A stretch of DNA of 64,000 bases from Geomonas sp. RF6 (lineage in GTDB: Bacteria > Desulfobacterota > Desulfuromonadia > Geobacterales > Geobacteraceae). Shown here one piece after another: positions 52,530 through 60,487 of the stretch (position 1 is the first letter of the stretch; every line of letters begins with the position of its first letter). The notes under the pieces are model-generated. The model was not told the DNA's origin, ran no database searches, and saw only the letters and a program-made list of their open reading frames with translations. The stretch is from contig NZ_CP087999.1 of assembly GCF_021044625.1 (NCBI RefSeq), positions 389,001-453,000 of the forward strand, in the 5' to 3' direction. A program made the translations under genes and the position numbers.

Positions 52530-53543
52530 ATGACCGTAGAACAACCACATTACCTTTGGCTCCTCCTTGGCATCCCGATTTTCGCCATCGCCTCCTATTT
52601 CTCCTATCAAAACGCCAGCGCATGGCTGTACCGCTTCGCCCACATTAGAAAGCGCCCCCTCCCCTATCTGCTCACAACCGTTTTCCTCAGCCTCGCCCTC
52701 TGCGCCGTCATCCTCGCACTGGCAGAGCCGAAGGTCCAGTACACGAAGACCGTGTTCAACCGCAGCGGCATCGATGTCGCCATCGGCATCGACGTGTCCA
52801 AATCGATGCTCGCAGAGGATGAAGCCCTTCCCGAAGAAGACAGGAAGCTCTTTGCAGTACCAAACCGCCTGAACCGCGCCCGCTGCTGTGCCCTCAACAT
52901 CATCAGCGCCCTGCGCGGCGAGCGTGCGGCTGTCTTCATGTTTGCCAGCAAAGGTGTCTCCATCGTGCCGCTGACCAACGACTACGGCTACTGCGACTAC
53001 ATCCTCAAGCACTTCAACGATGCCACCATCACCATTCCCGGCAGCGACCTCGGCCAGGCGATCACCACCGGACTCTCCCTCCTTGAAGGATCTCCCCGCA
53101 AGACAGTGAAAAGCATGGTGCTCATCTCCGACGGCGAAGACATAACCGGCGACTCGTCTGCGATGTATCAAGCCGCACAACGCGCAGCAGGTGAAGGAGT
53201 TGCGGTTTACACGGTTGGCACCGGGATGGGACAGGGGGTACTCATTCCGATACGAAGCGGTGCGGGGACCGGGATAGAGGGGTATTACCAGGATGAGGAT
53301 GGATCGGTCCTAAAGACCCGCATGGAACCGGAGACATTGAAGGGGGTAGCCACCGCTACCGGAGGGGGATTCTTCCGCGCCGGAGAGACGCGTATCGAGG
53401 AGAGGATAGTGGATGCCATCCTGAAGCGTGCGCGGACTATGGAATACACCAAGGCAACCGAACCGGCGTGGTATCCGCTCGCCCCGGCACTCCTCGGCGC
53501 AGCGCTCCTTTTTTTCATGCTCAGCCTGATCACCGGGCGGTGA
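52530..53543 (+). CDS. VWA-domain membrane protein (MxaL/BatA-like)
   Basis: 337 residues, with two N-terminal helices (about 8-25 and 45-65), a VWA domain and a C-terminal helix (about 312-332). The metal site is D88-x-S90-x-S92 in IGIDVSKSM, with the later Asp in LISDGEDI and Thr in ITTGLS. It is the second VWA protein of the island, where mxaL sits in methylotrophs. It is separated from the mxaK-like gene by a repeat, and no further gene of the unit follows before the strand changes at 53676. Confidence 0.88.
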   Translation: MTVEQPHYLWLLLGIPIFAIASYFSYQNASAWLYRFAHIRKRPLPYLLTTVFLSLALCAVILALAEPKVQYTKTVFNRSGIDVAIGIDVSKSMLAEDEALPEEDRKLFAVPNRLNRARCCALNIISALRGERAAVFMFASKGVSIVPLTNDYGYCDYILKHFNDATITIPGSDLGQAITTGLSLLEGSPRKTVKSMVLISDGEDITGDSSAMYQAAQRAAGEGVAVYTVGTGMGQGVLIPIRSGAGTGIEGYYQDEDGSVLKTRMEPETLKGVATATGGGFFRAGETRIEERIVDAILKRARTMEYTKATEPAWYPLAPALLGAALLFFMLSLITGR

Positions 53544-53564
53544 AACAAGCCCGCTACAGCTTAT

Positions 53565-53658
53565 GCCGGAAACGCTTCGCTTATTCCGGCCTACATGCCA
53601 TCTCGCTCCCCCCGATGATGACTTTGTAGGCCGGGATAAGCCGCAGGCGTTCCCGGCG
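53565..53658 (+). repeat. Palindromic repeat pair after the VWA gene
   Basis: A shorter arm (GCCGGAAACGCTTCGCTTATTCC, 53565-53587, continuing to 53594) is followed by a TAGGCCGGGATAAGCC-type arm at 53626-53658, the same family as at 3336, 6460 and 10692. It ends the island on the plus strand. Confidence 0.7.
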
Positions 53659-53675
53659 GTCCATAGAGCGGTCCA

Positions 53676-54119
53676 TTAAGCAAGCAGCCGCCAGATCTCA
53701 TACGATTCGCAGCGGGGGGTAGCCGCCTTCTTCGCCGCCTTGTATCTGCTGCCACTGTGGATGCAGGTCCCGGGGGACTTGCTCGACCTGGCGATCACAT
53801 TTCTCGACTTCGGATCAGGGGCGCGCTCGCCGTACCAGAATTCGCACGTCATGCAGATCGGTTCCGTGACGGGAGTCGCGAATCTCGTTCCGGGAGTAGA
53901 TTTTCCGCCCGATGCCCCGACGGCGGCCACCTCCGGAGCGTCAGTCACCGCCCAGACCAGAAACATTATGAGAGCAGCGATCAGGATGCCAACGAGGAGA
54001 AGCACCTCCTCTCTGGTGAAGGCAGCCTCGTAGAGGTCAAATCCAAGACGCACTGCGGCCACTCCGGTGAAAAGGCAAGCCGCGGTGAGCGCGAAGAGAC
54101 GGATACATTTCCTGAACAT
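53676..54119 (-). CDS. Small membrane protein with cysteine-containing tail (unknown)
   Basis: 147 residues from the ATG at 54119, with GGGGGTGG upstream. Two hydrophobic helices (about 7-27, LFALTAACLFTGVAAV, and about 40-60) precede a soluble region with Cys at CMTCEFW, PGTCIHSG and PRCESYE, a spacing that could bind a metal ion. No family recognised. It lies opposite the exported-lyase island and may be unrelated to it. Confidence 0.65.
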   Translation of the reverse strand: MFRKCIRLFALTAACLFTGVAAVRLGFDLYEAAFTREEVLLLVGILIAALIMFLVWAVTDAPEVAAVGASGGKSTPGTRFATPVTEPICMTCEFWYGERAPDPKSRNVIARSSKSPGTCIHSGSRYKAAKKAATPRCESYEIWRLLA

Positions 54120-54276
54120 AATCCACCCCCTGATTACGTCATTAGAATTTTTTATCGTCACTTCACAGAGGTTCTTGAGGTTTTTCCGGCGGGGTGAATT
54201 TGTGTGCACTCAAAGGGGTGTGCGAGCCCATTAGGTTCGCCCCCTGCGAAGGGTCTTCCGGGAATTCTGGGGAACG

Positions 54277-54409
54277 CGCTACAAAGAATCCGGGTGCCCC
54301 CACGCTGGAGCGTAGGCATCTTGCCTGCGATGGCGGCGCAGCCGCCACAGACCGCGCGGCTGGCGCCGCGGTACAGGCTGGGAAGCCTGTGCTCCAGCGC
54401 GGCGCCACT
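54277..54409 (+). repeat. 133-base inverted repeat element, copy 2
   Basis: Nearly identical to the element at 44205-44338 (one base shorter, two substitutions). It lies in the 402-base gap 54120-54521 together with a partial composite-repeat core at 54458-54497 (CCTTTGCGAAGGGGGGACAG type). No gene in the gap. Confidence 0.85.
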
Positions 54410-54521
54410 AGTGTCCCCTCACGTCAACGGAAGCGACCGGGCTGAATTCCCGGAATTCCCGGATGAACCTTTGCGAAGGGGGGACAGGGGGATTTGCTCC
54501 TGGTTTGGCCTGTGCCTCCTT

Positions 54522-55061
54522 TCAATCAACCAGCAGAAACGCATACTTCCTCATCTCCTGGCCGTACTCCCTGACCACCTCGATGGAAAAACCAGCGCTT
54601 CGCACCGTTGAAAAAACATCCACACCGAGCGCCTCGGGGCAGGGGCGCGCCATCGCAGGATTGGTGCACTCCGCCCGTGTGGCGGGGCACTCATCACAAA
54701 GCCGGCACTCGTCCACGAAGAGAAGCAATGCCTTATGATGCCCCGCGAGGAAGACCTCCCGCTCCAGGGGAAGGAGAGCCAGGTTCGTCTTGCGGCTCCA
54801 TTGCGTCAGTTCATGCGGCCCCACAGTCGCAGTTATCTGGAGGATCAGGACGTCGGCATATTCCGAAAACATCTCCCGGCACACGGATACAGAAGGCACA
54901 TCCGGAGGACACCCGGCCTTCTTCCCGAAAAAACTGCACCCAAACATGCACTTGAAGCGGACCCATTGACGGACCTGCACATCTTTCCCGGCGATCCACC
55001 GGCATTCGGAAAATCCGTGATTGCGGGCAACGATCTCGATCTTCTCCCTGTCAATCGGCAT
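54522..55061 (-). CDS. DUF2284 cysteine-rich metal-binding protein
   Basis: 179 residues. The DUF2284 layout is visible: RFKCMFGCSFFGKKAGCPPDVPS (three Cys) near 37-55, then ECRLCDECPATRAECTNPAMARPCPEALGVD (five Cys) at about 117-147. The Cys arrangement suggests an iron-sulfur or zinc site, as annotated for this family. Function is unknown; it occurs in anaerobes and methanogens. The start at 55061 has GGGGAG upstream. A single gene, divergent from the acyl-CoA ligase. Confidence 0.85.
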   Translation of the reverse strand: MPIDREKIEIVARNHGFSECRWIAGKDVQVRQWVRFKCMFGCSFFGKKAGCPPDVPSVSVCREMFSEYADVLILQITATVGPHELTQWSRKTNLALLPLEREVFLAGHHKALLLFVDECRLCDECPATRAECTNPAMARPCPEALGVDVFSTVRSAGFSIEVVREYGQEMRKYAFLLVD

Positions 55062-55269
55062 ACGACTCCCCTTTGCTCACCGTTGCTACTCAATCTATCA
55101 GCCACAGCATCAGACGTTTCAGTAGTAATGTGTGCTGGTAGAAAGTCAAGGGAGTGAGGCGCTCTGAGGATGCAGCCGCGGATCTGCGTTGCCTTCGCCG
55201 TCCCCTTTAATGTATAACTGGGCCGCCCGCTGCAGTGCCCACGCAGCGGCTATCACCGGGAGGCTCACG

Positions 55270-56916
55270 ATGACTGACACCCTCGTTTCTCGCACCCACT
55301 CCGCATACGACTACCCGCTCATCATAAAGAATCTCCTCTTCTATCCGGTTGTGGACAACCCCGACCAGGAGATCGTGTACCGTGACCACTACCGGGGCAG
55401 CTACAGGAACCTGAGAGAGCGGATCGCCCGACTCGCGAACGCCCTCATCGCTCTCGGGGTGAACCCGGGTGACACGGTCGCTGTCATGGACTGGGACAGT
55501 CACCGCTACCTGGAGCTCTTCTTCGCGGTCCCGATGATCGGGGCTGTGCTCCACACCATCAACATCCGTCTCTCTCCGGAGCAGATCCTCTATACCATCG
55601 ACCACGCCGAGGACGACGTGCTGCTGGTCAACACGGAGTTCATTCCGATCCTGGAGCAGATCCGCGGCAGGATCGACACCGTTCACTCATACGTCGCCCT
55701 CTGCGACGACGGCGTCCCTGCCGAAAGCACCGTCCCCTACTGCGGTGAATATGAGGCGCTTCTCGCCGCGGCCTCGCCCGATTTCCACTTTCCTGATTTC
55801 GACGAAGACACCCGCGCCACCACCTTTTACACCACAGGCACGACGGGATTGCCGAAGGGGGTGTATTTCAGCCATCGCCAGTTGGTGCTCCACACTATGA
55901 GCGTTCTTTCGGTGCTCGGGTCGGTGGCGCACGGCAGCTTCGGGCGCAACGACGTGTACATGCCGATGACCCCCATGTTTCACGTCCACGCCTGGGGGAT
56001 TCCGTACGTCGCCACCATGCTTGGCGTCAAGCAGGTCTATCCCGGGCGCTACAGCCCGGACCTCCTGCTGCACCTGAAGGAGCAGGAAGGGGTGACTTTT
56101 TCCCACTGCGTCCCCACCATCCTCCATATGCTCCTGCAGCACCCCCACATGGAGCGGATCGACGTGAGCGACTGGAAGCTCATCATCGGCGGGGCGGCGA
56201 TGTCGCGCACCCTCTGCATGGACGCGCTGAGGCGCGGCATCGACGTCTTCGCAGGCTACGGCATGTCCGAGACCTGCCCCATTCTCACCATCTCGCAGCT
56301 TACCCCCGAGATGCTGGAACTCCCCCTGGAGGAGCAGGCCGAGATCCGCTGCAGAACCGGGATTTCCATGCCCCTCGTCGACCTGCGGGTCGTTGACGAA
56401 AATATGCGGGAGCTGCCGCGCGACGGGTCCAGCACAGGCGAAGTGGTGGTGCGCGCCCCGTGGCTTACGCAAGGGTATCTTAAGGACCACAAGTTTTCCG
56501 AGCGTCTCTGGAAGGGAGGCTACCTGCACACCGGCGACCTCGCGGTGCGAGACGAACGGGGATACCTGCGCATAACGGACCGGAGCAAGGATGTCCTGAA
56601 GGTTGCTGGGGAATGGGTGTCCTCCCTCGAACTGGAGGACATCGTCGCCCACCACCCCGCCGTCGCGGAAGTGGCGGTGATCGGTCAACCGGACGCAAAG
56701 TGGGGGGAGCGCCCGCTGGCGCTGGTCGTGCTGAAGTCGGCCGAGGCGGGAAAGGTAACGGAGAAGGACGTGACGCGGCACGTGAAGGAATATGCCGACA
56801 AGGGAGTGGTAAGCAAGCAGGTGGTGCTGGTGAAGGTGCGTTTCGTCGACGCACTCGACAAGACGAGCGCGGGAAAGGTGAGCAAGGTGACCCTGCGGGA
56901 GAAATACCTGCGCTGA
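55270..56916 (+). CDS. Medium/long-chain fatty acyl-CoA ligase
   Basis: 548 residues from the ATG at 55270, which has a GGGAGG site. Adenylate-forming motifs: TTFYTTGTTGLPKGVYFSH (AMP-binding), AGYGMSETCP, the GYLHTGDLAVRDERGY region and ITDRSKDVLKVAGEWVSSLELE (hinge). The C-terminal catalytic Lys is in LDKTSAGKVSK. It activates fatty or aromatic acids to acyl-CoA. No beta-oxidation gene is adjacent, and whether it takes part in the earlier acyl-CoA cluster is unknown. Confidence 0.9.
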   Translation: MTDTLVSRTHSAYDYPLIIKNLLFYPVVDNPDQEIVYRDHYRGSYRNLRERIARLANALIALGVNPGDTVAVMDWDSHRYLELFFAVPMIGAVLHTINIRLSPEQILYTIDHAEDDVLLVNTEFIPILEQIRGRIDTVHSYVALCDDGVPAESTVPYCGEYEALLAAASPDFHFPDFDEDTRATTFYTTGTTGLPKGVYFSHRQLVLHTMSVLSVLGSVAHGSFGRNDVYMPMTPMFHVHAWGIPYVATMLGVKQVYPGRYSPDLLLHLKEQEGVTFSHCVPTILHMLLQHPHMERIDVSDWKLIIGGAAMSRTLCMDALRRGIDVFAGYGMSETCPILTISQLTPEMLELPLEEQAEIRCRTGISMPLVDLRVVDENMRELPRDGSSTGEVVVRAPWLTQGYLKDHKFSERLWKGGYLHTGDLAVRDERGYLRITDRSKDVLKVAGEWVSSLELEDIVAHHPAVAEVAVIGQPDAKWGERPLALVVLKSAEAGKVTEKDVTRHVKEYADKGVVSKQVVLVKVRFVDALDKTSAGKVSKVTLREKYLR

Positions 56917-56987
56917 TTCGCCGTGGGAATCATACAAAAGGGGACAGGCTACTCTATTCTCAGAAAAAGCAGCCTGCCTCCCCTTTA

Positions 56988-57338
56988 TCACATTCCCAAT
57001 GTTTCCGCTACGGCGGCGTAGACACGCTCAAGACACTTCTCGTCGAGGGTCAGAAGAGGGCCGTCGATCAGGCGCTTGTTATCTATGGCTCTGATCTGGT
57101 CGATGAGGAGATCCGAATCTTTATCAAGTCCATCACGAGCAGGAACACGCACCCTGAGCGGCTCAGCATCTTCAGCCAAGTTGGTCGTCAGGGGAATAAT
57201 TATCGTCGAAGGATGGCCAGCATCAAGGAGAGCTTGATTCTGCAATATCAGCACGGGCCGAACCTTCCCCGGCTCCGTCCCGCGTCCCGGATTGAGGTTC
57301 GCGAGCCAGATTTCTCCATGCTTATAGCGTCGCATCAT
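56988..57338 (-). CDS. MazF/PemK-type endoribonuclease toxin
   Basis: About 116 residues. The typical start RRYKHGEIWLANLNPGRGTEPGKVRPVLILQN contains the GxxR-P motif of MazF RNases; PSTIIIPLTTN and SDLLIDQIRAIDNKRL follow. It cleaves single-stranded RNA. Starts at 57338 or 57335 overlap the end of the antitoxin gene, the usual toxin-antitoxin order. It lies 72 bases after the acyl-CoA ligase stop on the opposite strand. Confidence 0.9.
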   Translation of the reverse strand: MMRRYKHGEIWLANLNPGRGTEPGKVRPVLILQNQALLDAGHPSTIIIPLTTNLAEDAEPLRVRVPARDGLDKDSDLLIDQIRAIDNKRLIDGPLLTLDEKCLERVYAAVAETLGM

Positions 57339-57558
57339 CTTCGAAGTTCTCGAACTCGGCATTGACGCGCATGCTTTCCCCCCTCACTTTGCAGCTGACT
57401 TCCATGAGGCGTGTCCTGCGACGTTCTGCTGCGACGGCAGCGTTCATCTGCTCCAACGCCTTCCGCACATACGCAGCACGCGGCATGCGAAGTTCCTTGG
57501 CATAGGCATCAACTTCATTCATAAGCTGATCCGGCAGGCGTAAAGAGATAGTAGACAT
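57322..57558 (-). CDS. Ribbon-helix-helix antitoxin (MazE-like)
   Basis: 78 residues from the ATG at 57558. The N-terminal TISLRLPDQLMNEVDAYAKEL region is an RHH DNA-binding fold, and the acidic C-terminus (NAEFENFEDDATL) would bind the toxin. It is upstream of and overlaps the MazF-type gene, so it autoregulates the pair in the normal way. A ribosome site is weak (GGAGTACATT). Confidence 0.87.
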   Translation of the reverse strand: MSTISLRLPDQLMNEVDAYAKELRMPRAAYVRKALEQMNAAVAAERRRTRLMEVSCKVRGESMRVNAEFENFEDDATL

Positions 57559-57724
57559 AATGTACTCCGAAAAGTGATACAACAATGAATACTATCATTG
57601 ACACCGCGCGCGAGCAAGCACCTCGTGCTTTGGTGGAGACGGATGCAATGTGGACCATTCCGCCGTTTCACCTTCTTTATGGCCCACCTCTGGTAAAGGA
57701 ACCCTGTTGGAGGCGCCGCACAGT

Positions 57725-57760
57725 AAAAAAGGGCTGACTCCGTATGTAGAGCCAGCCCTT
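57725..57760 (-). terminator. Rho-independent terminator of the DUF2318 gene
   Basis: On the minus strand, an AGGGCTGGCTC/GAGTCAGCCCT-type stem with a short loop is followed by six Ts (complement of the A-run at 57725-57730). Confidence 0.85.
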
Positions 57761-57827
57761 GTAGCCTGACAACGCCCATCTCGACCTCTCCAGGATCTCG
57801 AGGGCATTTCATTTTCGGCCCGTCCTC

Positions 57828-58313
57828 CTAGAAGAACCTCGCCCCCGCCTTCAGATCATTGGCAGTTATGACGATCTTCCCGCCAGCCTGGGTCGCAGGG
57901 AGGTAGCTCGGATTGCACCCGCCGACGGTGTGGGGACCGATCTGGGCGATGGCAAACTTCTGGCCGCAGTTCTTGCACTGCATCATATTCCCAGCCTGCA
58001 CGTACCCCTTCTTCTCCCGGAAGCAGACGTCGCAGGTGTCGAAGGCAGTGTGAATAGCACCATCGGCACCTTTCACAATAAAGAAGCCGATCTCCTTATT
58101 GCCATTGGCGAACCTGTAGAAGTGCGCCTTTCCATCCGAAACCTTGGAGAGAGGGATCGAGACGGCTCCATTTGCTGCAGTCACCTTCTCCCCCTTTCCA
58201 AAGCCGGGGAGTTGCAGGGCAAATACTGCGCTCGCGCCGAGCAGCAGGGCTGCTGCACTCATCAAAATCTGCTTCAACACCGGTTTTTTCATATGCTTCC
58301 TCCAGATTTTCAT
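57828..58313 (-). CDS. Exported DUF2318 metal-binding protein
   Basis: 161 residues from the ATG at 58313; an ATG at 58292 also has a GGAGGAAG site. A signal peptide (ILMSAAALLLGASAVFA) is followed by the DUF2318 pattern: FDTCDVCFREKKGY, MMQCKNCGQKFA and a C-terminal GGCNP. The paired CxxC motifs suggest an iron, copper or heme-iron site. The gene lies 14 bases after the HMA-domain gene and shares its probable promoter. Likely periplasmic metal handling. Confidence 0.87.
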   Translation of the reverse strand: MKIWRKHMKKPVLKQILMSAAALLLGASAVFALQLPGFGKGEKVTAANGAVSIPLSKVSDGKAHFYRFANGNKEIGFFIVKGADGAIHTAFDTCDVCFREKKGYVQAGNMMQCKNCGQKFAIAQIGPHTVGGCNPSYLPATQAGGKIVITANDLKAGARFF

Positions 58314-58327
58314 GTGTTCCTCCCCTC

Positions 58328-58765
58328 CTAGTTGGCTTTTCTATTCTTGTCGCAGCAGCCACCGCCGCACCCGCCGCGACCTGCGTTCTGCGATGCATCA
58401 CCCTTTCCGGCCGCCGCACGGTACTCGTCAAGGGACATGGCCTTCACGACAGTAGTGCCGTATCCCAGTCCGGTAATGGTGTCAGCGATAACTTCCGGCT
58501 TGATGGCTCCCGAATCGTACGCCGCGGTGACTCGTCCGTTGTCGACATCCACTTCGACGGCCGCAACTCCTGGCTTTTCCATCAGGGCCTTCTCAATCTT
58601 GCCTGCACAGCTCCCGCAGGAAACACCCTTGGACTTCATGATGACCACTGCGTCCGCGCCTTTTGGAGGCGTACTTTCCCCCATCGCTACTGCAGCGAAG
58701 AGCGCGAGAAGGAGCGTGAAAGAAGTCGCTCCGATTTTCACAATTCGACACATCCTGATTTTCAT
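58328..58765 (-). CDS. Exported heavy-metal-associated (HMA) domain protein
   Basis: 145 residues from the ATG at 58765, with a CAGGGTGGTG site. A signal peptide (TSFTLLLALFAAVAMG) is followed by an HMA domain with the metal site GVSCGSCAGKIEKAL (CxxC) at about 50-64, VEVDVDNGRVTAAY and GLGYGTTV. The C-terminus is Gly/Cys-rich (GGCGGGCCDKNRK), a second potential metal site. It probably carries Cu(I) or another soft metal in the periplasm. Confidence 0.87.
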   Translation of the reverse strand: MKIRMCRIVKIGATSFTLLLALFAAVAMGESTPPKGADAVVIMKSKGVSCGSCAGKIEKALMEKPGVAAVEVDVDNGRVTAAYDSGAIKPEVIADTITGLGYGTTVVKAMSLDEYRAAAGKGDASQNAGRGGCGGGCCDKNRKAN

Positions 58766-58890
58766 GTCACCACCCTGTCTCAGTTCCGGTCGAGACAACC
58801 GCCATTGCAGAAGTGCCGGAAAGCGCCCCCGCATCCTTGCCAGTCAATGCCTTGTACTGTGCCACAATCACATATGGTCTGCGGCTTTAG

Positions 58891-58906
58891 TACAACCTTT
58901 GTGCCA
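58891..58906 (-). promoter_or_regulatory. Possible sigma-54 promoter for the HMA/DUF2318 pair
   Basis: On the minus strand, TGGCACAAAGGTTGTA matches TGGCACG-N4-TTGCA except that the -12 GC is GT. It lies about 126 bases before the HMA start at 58765 in a 306-base gap (58766-59071) that otherwise shows nothing. The upstream gene encodes an NtrC-type activator. Confidence 0.4.
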
Positions 58907-59071
58907 ACGGTGCAGCCGTCCGGGAATGGGCGGATTGAGCCTGCTCACGGGGGGATGAGGGTGCAGCAGCGGTGGATGCCCGAAGAATATTGGGCACCGG
59001 CTGTGGGATATTCTACACCAGGTAAGGATGCGGTGGCTCCCTGATAGCGAGGGGTGAGGTTCCTGTGATCT

Positions 59072-60436
59072 CTACCGCCTGTCCGGCAGCGTGATCCCGT
59101 ACTTTTCCATCCGGTATATGAGCACGTGTCGAGGAACCCGCAGGAACCGTGCTGCCGAGGTCTGGTTGCCGTTATTCCGCTCCAGCGCTTCCACGACCAC
59201 TTCGCGCTCAAGCTGCTCGAGGGAATACCCCTCTTCCGGGAGGTTTACCACCGGCCCCGTCGCGGCTCTCCGGGTATTCACAAACTTGACCGGGAGGTCC
59301 TCGAGCGAGATGACATCGCTGCGCCGCATTATGAGGAGCCGCTCCACCGTATTTTCCAGCTCCCGCACGTTCCCGGGCCATGGGTACGCCGTCAGGGCAT
59401 CGACTATGTCCTTTTCGAAAATGACGCCGCCACAGCCATGCTTGGTGGCAAAGTGCCGGATAAGGAGGGTTATGTCATCCTTACGCTCCCGCAGAGCCGG
59501 AAGGTGTATCGGAATGACGCACAATCTGTAGTAGAGGTCCTCGCGGAACGATCCATCTCTCATGCCGGCTTCCAGATCGACGTTCGTCGCGGCCACAACA
59601 CGGACATCCACTTTCTGCGCCTTTGTCCCCCCTACCGCCTCAACTGTCCTCTCCTGAAGTGCACGGAGCAGCTTCGGCTGCAATGCCGGCGGCAATTCAC
59701 CTACCTCGTCGAGAAAAAGCGTTCCACCGTCTGCCTGCTGGAACTTTCCAAGCCTGTCCTTTATGGCACCGGTGAATGCACCTTTGACGTGGCCGAAAAG
59801 CTCGCTCTCCAGGAGGTCACGGGGGATTGCAGCACAGTTGATCGGTACGAAAGGACCGCCACGGCGGGAACTGAGAGCGTGGATGGATCGAGCTACCAGC
59901 TCCTTTCCAGTCCCCGACTCTCCGGTAACGAGGACTGTAGCCTCCGTATCAGCCACCCGGCGAACCACCTCGAACACCTTTTCCATGGCGGCGGAAGACC
60001 CTATGATGCTCTTGAAGTCGGTCCGACCCGCGAGGTCTGCCTTTAGCTGCCTGTTCTCCTCCGTCAGACTCGTCAGTTCGAGTGCCTTGCGCACAGTCAG
60101 CTTCAGCTCGTCCCGGTTGAAAGGCTTGGTAATGTAGTCGTAGGCGCCGAGTTTCATTACCTCCACAGCGTTGTCTATGGCGCCGAAGGCTGTTATCACC
60201 AGAACCAGCGTCTCGGGGGAGGAGGCCTTCACCGCCTTCAGGACCTGTAGACCGTCCATTCCAGGCATTTTCAGGTCGGTGATGACGAGGGCCGGCTTCT
60301 CCTCTGCGAAGAGGCGCAGCCCCTGCTCGCCGGATGCAGCAGACACCACGAGGTACCTTTCCTCCTGCAGGTTGTATTCGAGTACTCGACGCAGGGAGTC
60401 ATCGTCATCGATGACTAGTATCCTTTTTTTCATCAT
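59072..60436 (-). CDS. NtrC-family sigma-54-dependent response regulator
   Basis: 454 residues from the ATG at 60436. Receiver at 1-120 (VIDDDDSLRR, phospho-acceptor Asp in LVITDLKMPGMDG, Lys in YITKPFNRD). AAA+ domain with Walker A GESGTGKE, the sigma-54 contact loop VKGAFTGA, Walker B GGTLFLDEVGEL and R-finger region. A Fis-type HTH lies at the C-terminus (ALERNNGNQTSAARFLRVPRHVL). No cognate kinase is adjacent. Likely target: the sigma-54-like site before the HMA gene. Confidence 0.94.
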   Translation of the reverse strand: MMKKRILVIDDDDSLRRVLEYNLQEERYLVVSAASGEQGLRLFAEEKPALVITDLKMPGMDGLQVLKAVKASSPETLVLVITAFGAIDNAVEVMKLGAYDYITKPFNRDELKLTVRKALELTSLTEENRQLKADLAGRTDFKSIIGSSAAMEKVFEVVRRVADTEATVLVTGESGTGKELVARSIHALSSRRGGPFVPINCAAIPRDLLESELFGHVKGAFTGAIKDRLGKFQQADGGTLFLDEVGELPPALQPKLLRALQERTVEAVGGTKAQKVDVRVVAATNVDLEAGMRDGSFREDLYYRLCVIPIHLPALRERKDDITLLIRHFATKHGCGGVIFEKDIVDALTAYPWPGNVRELENTVERLLIMRRSDVISLEDLPVKFVNTRRAATGPVVNLPEEGYSLEQLEREVVVEALERNNGNQTSAARFLRVPRHVLIYRMEKYGITLPDRR

Positions 60437-60487
60437 CCTCTCCATGGCCGGCATATTGAAGGCGCTTACCTGTTCGGCCCTCCAGCA

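Noticed and set aside
46686-53543. Reading the cassette as a Bat (BatABCDE) aerotolerance operon
   Set aside because: MoxR and VWA genes fit both, but a BatD-like gene placed before the first VWA and a small anchored protein between the two VWA genes fit the mxa order, not the usual bat order. The two possibilities are not fully separable by eye.
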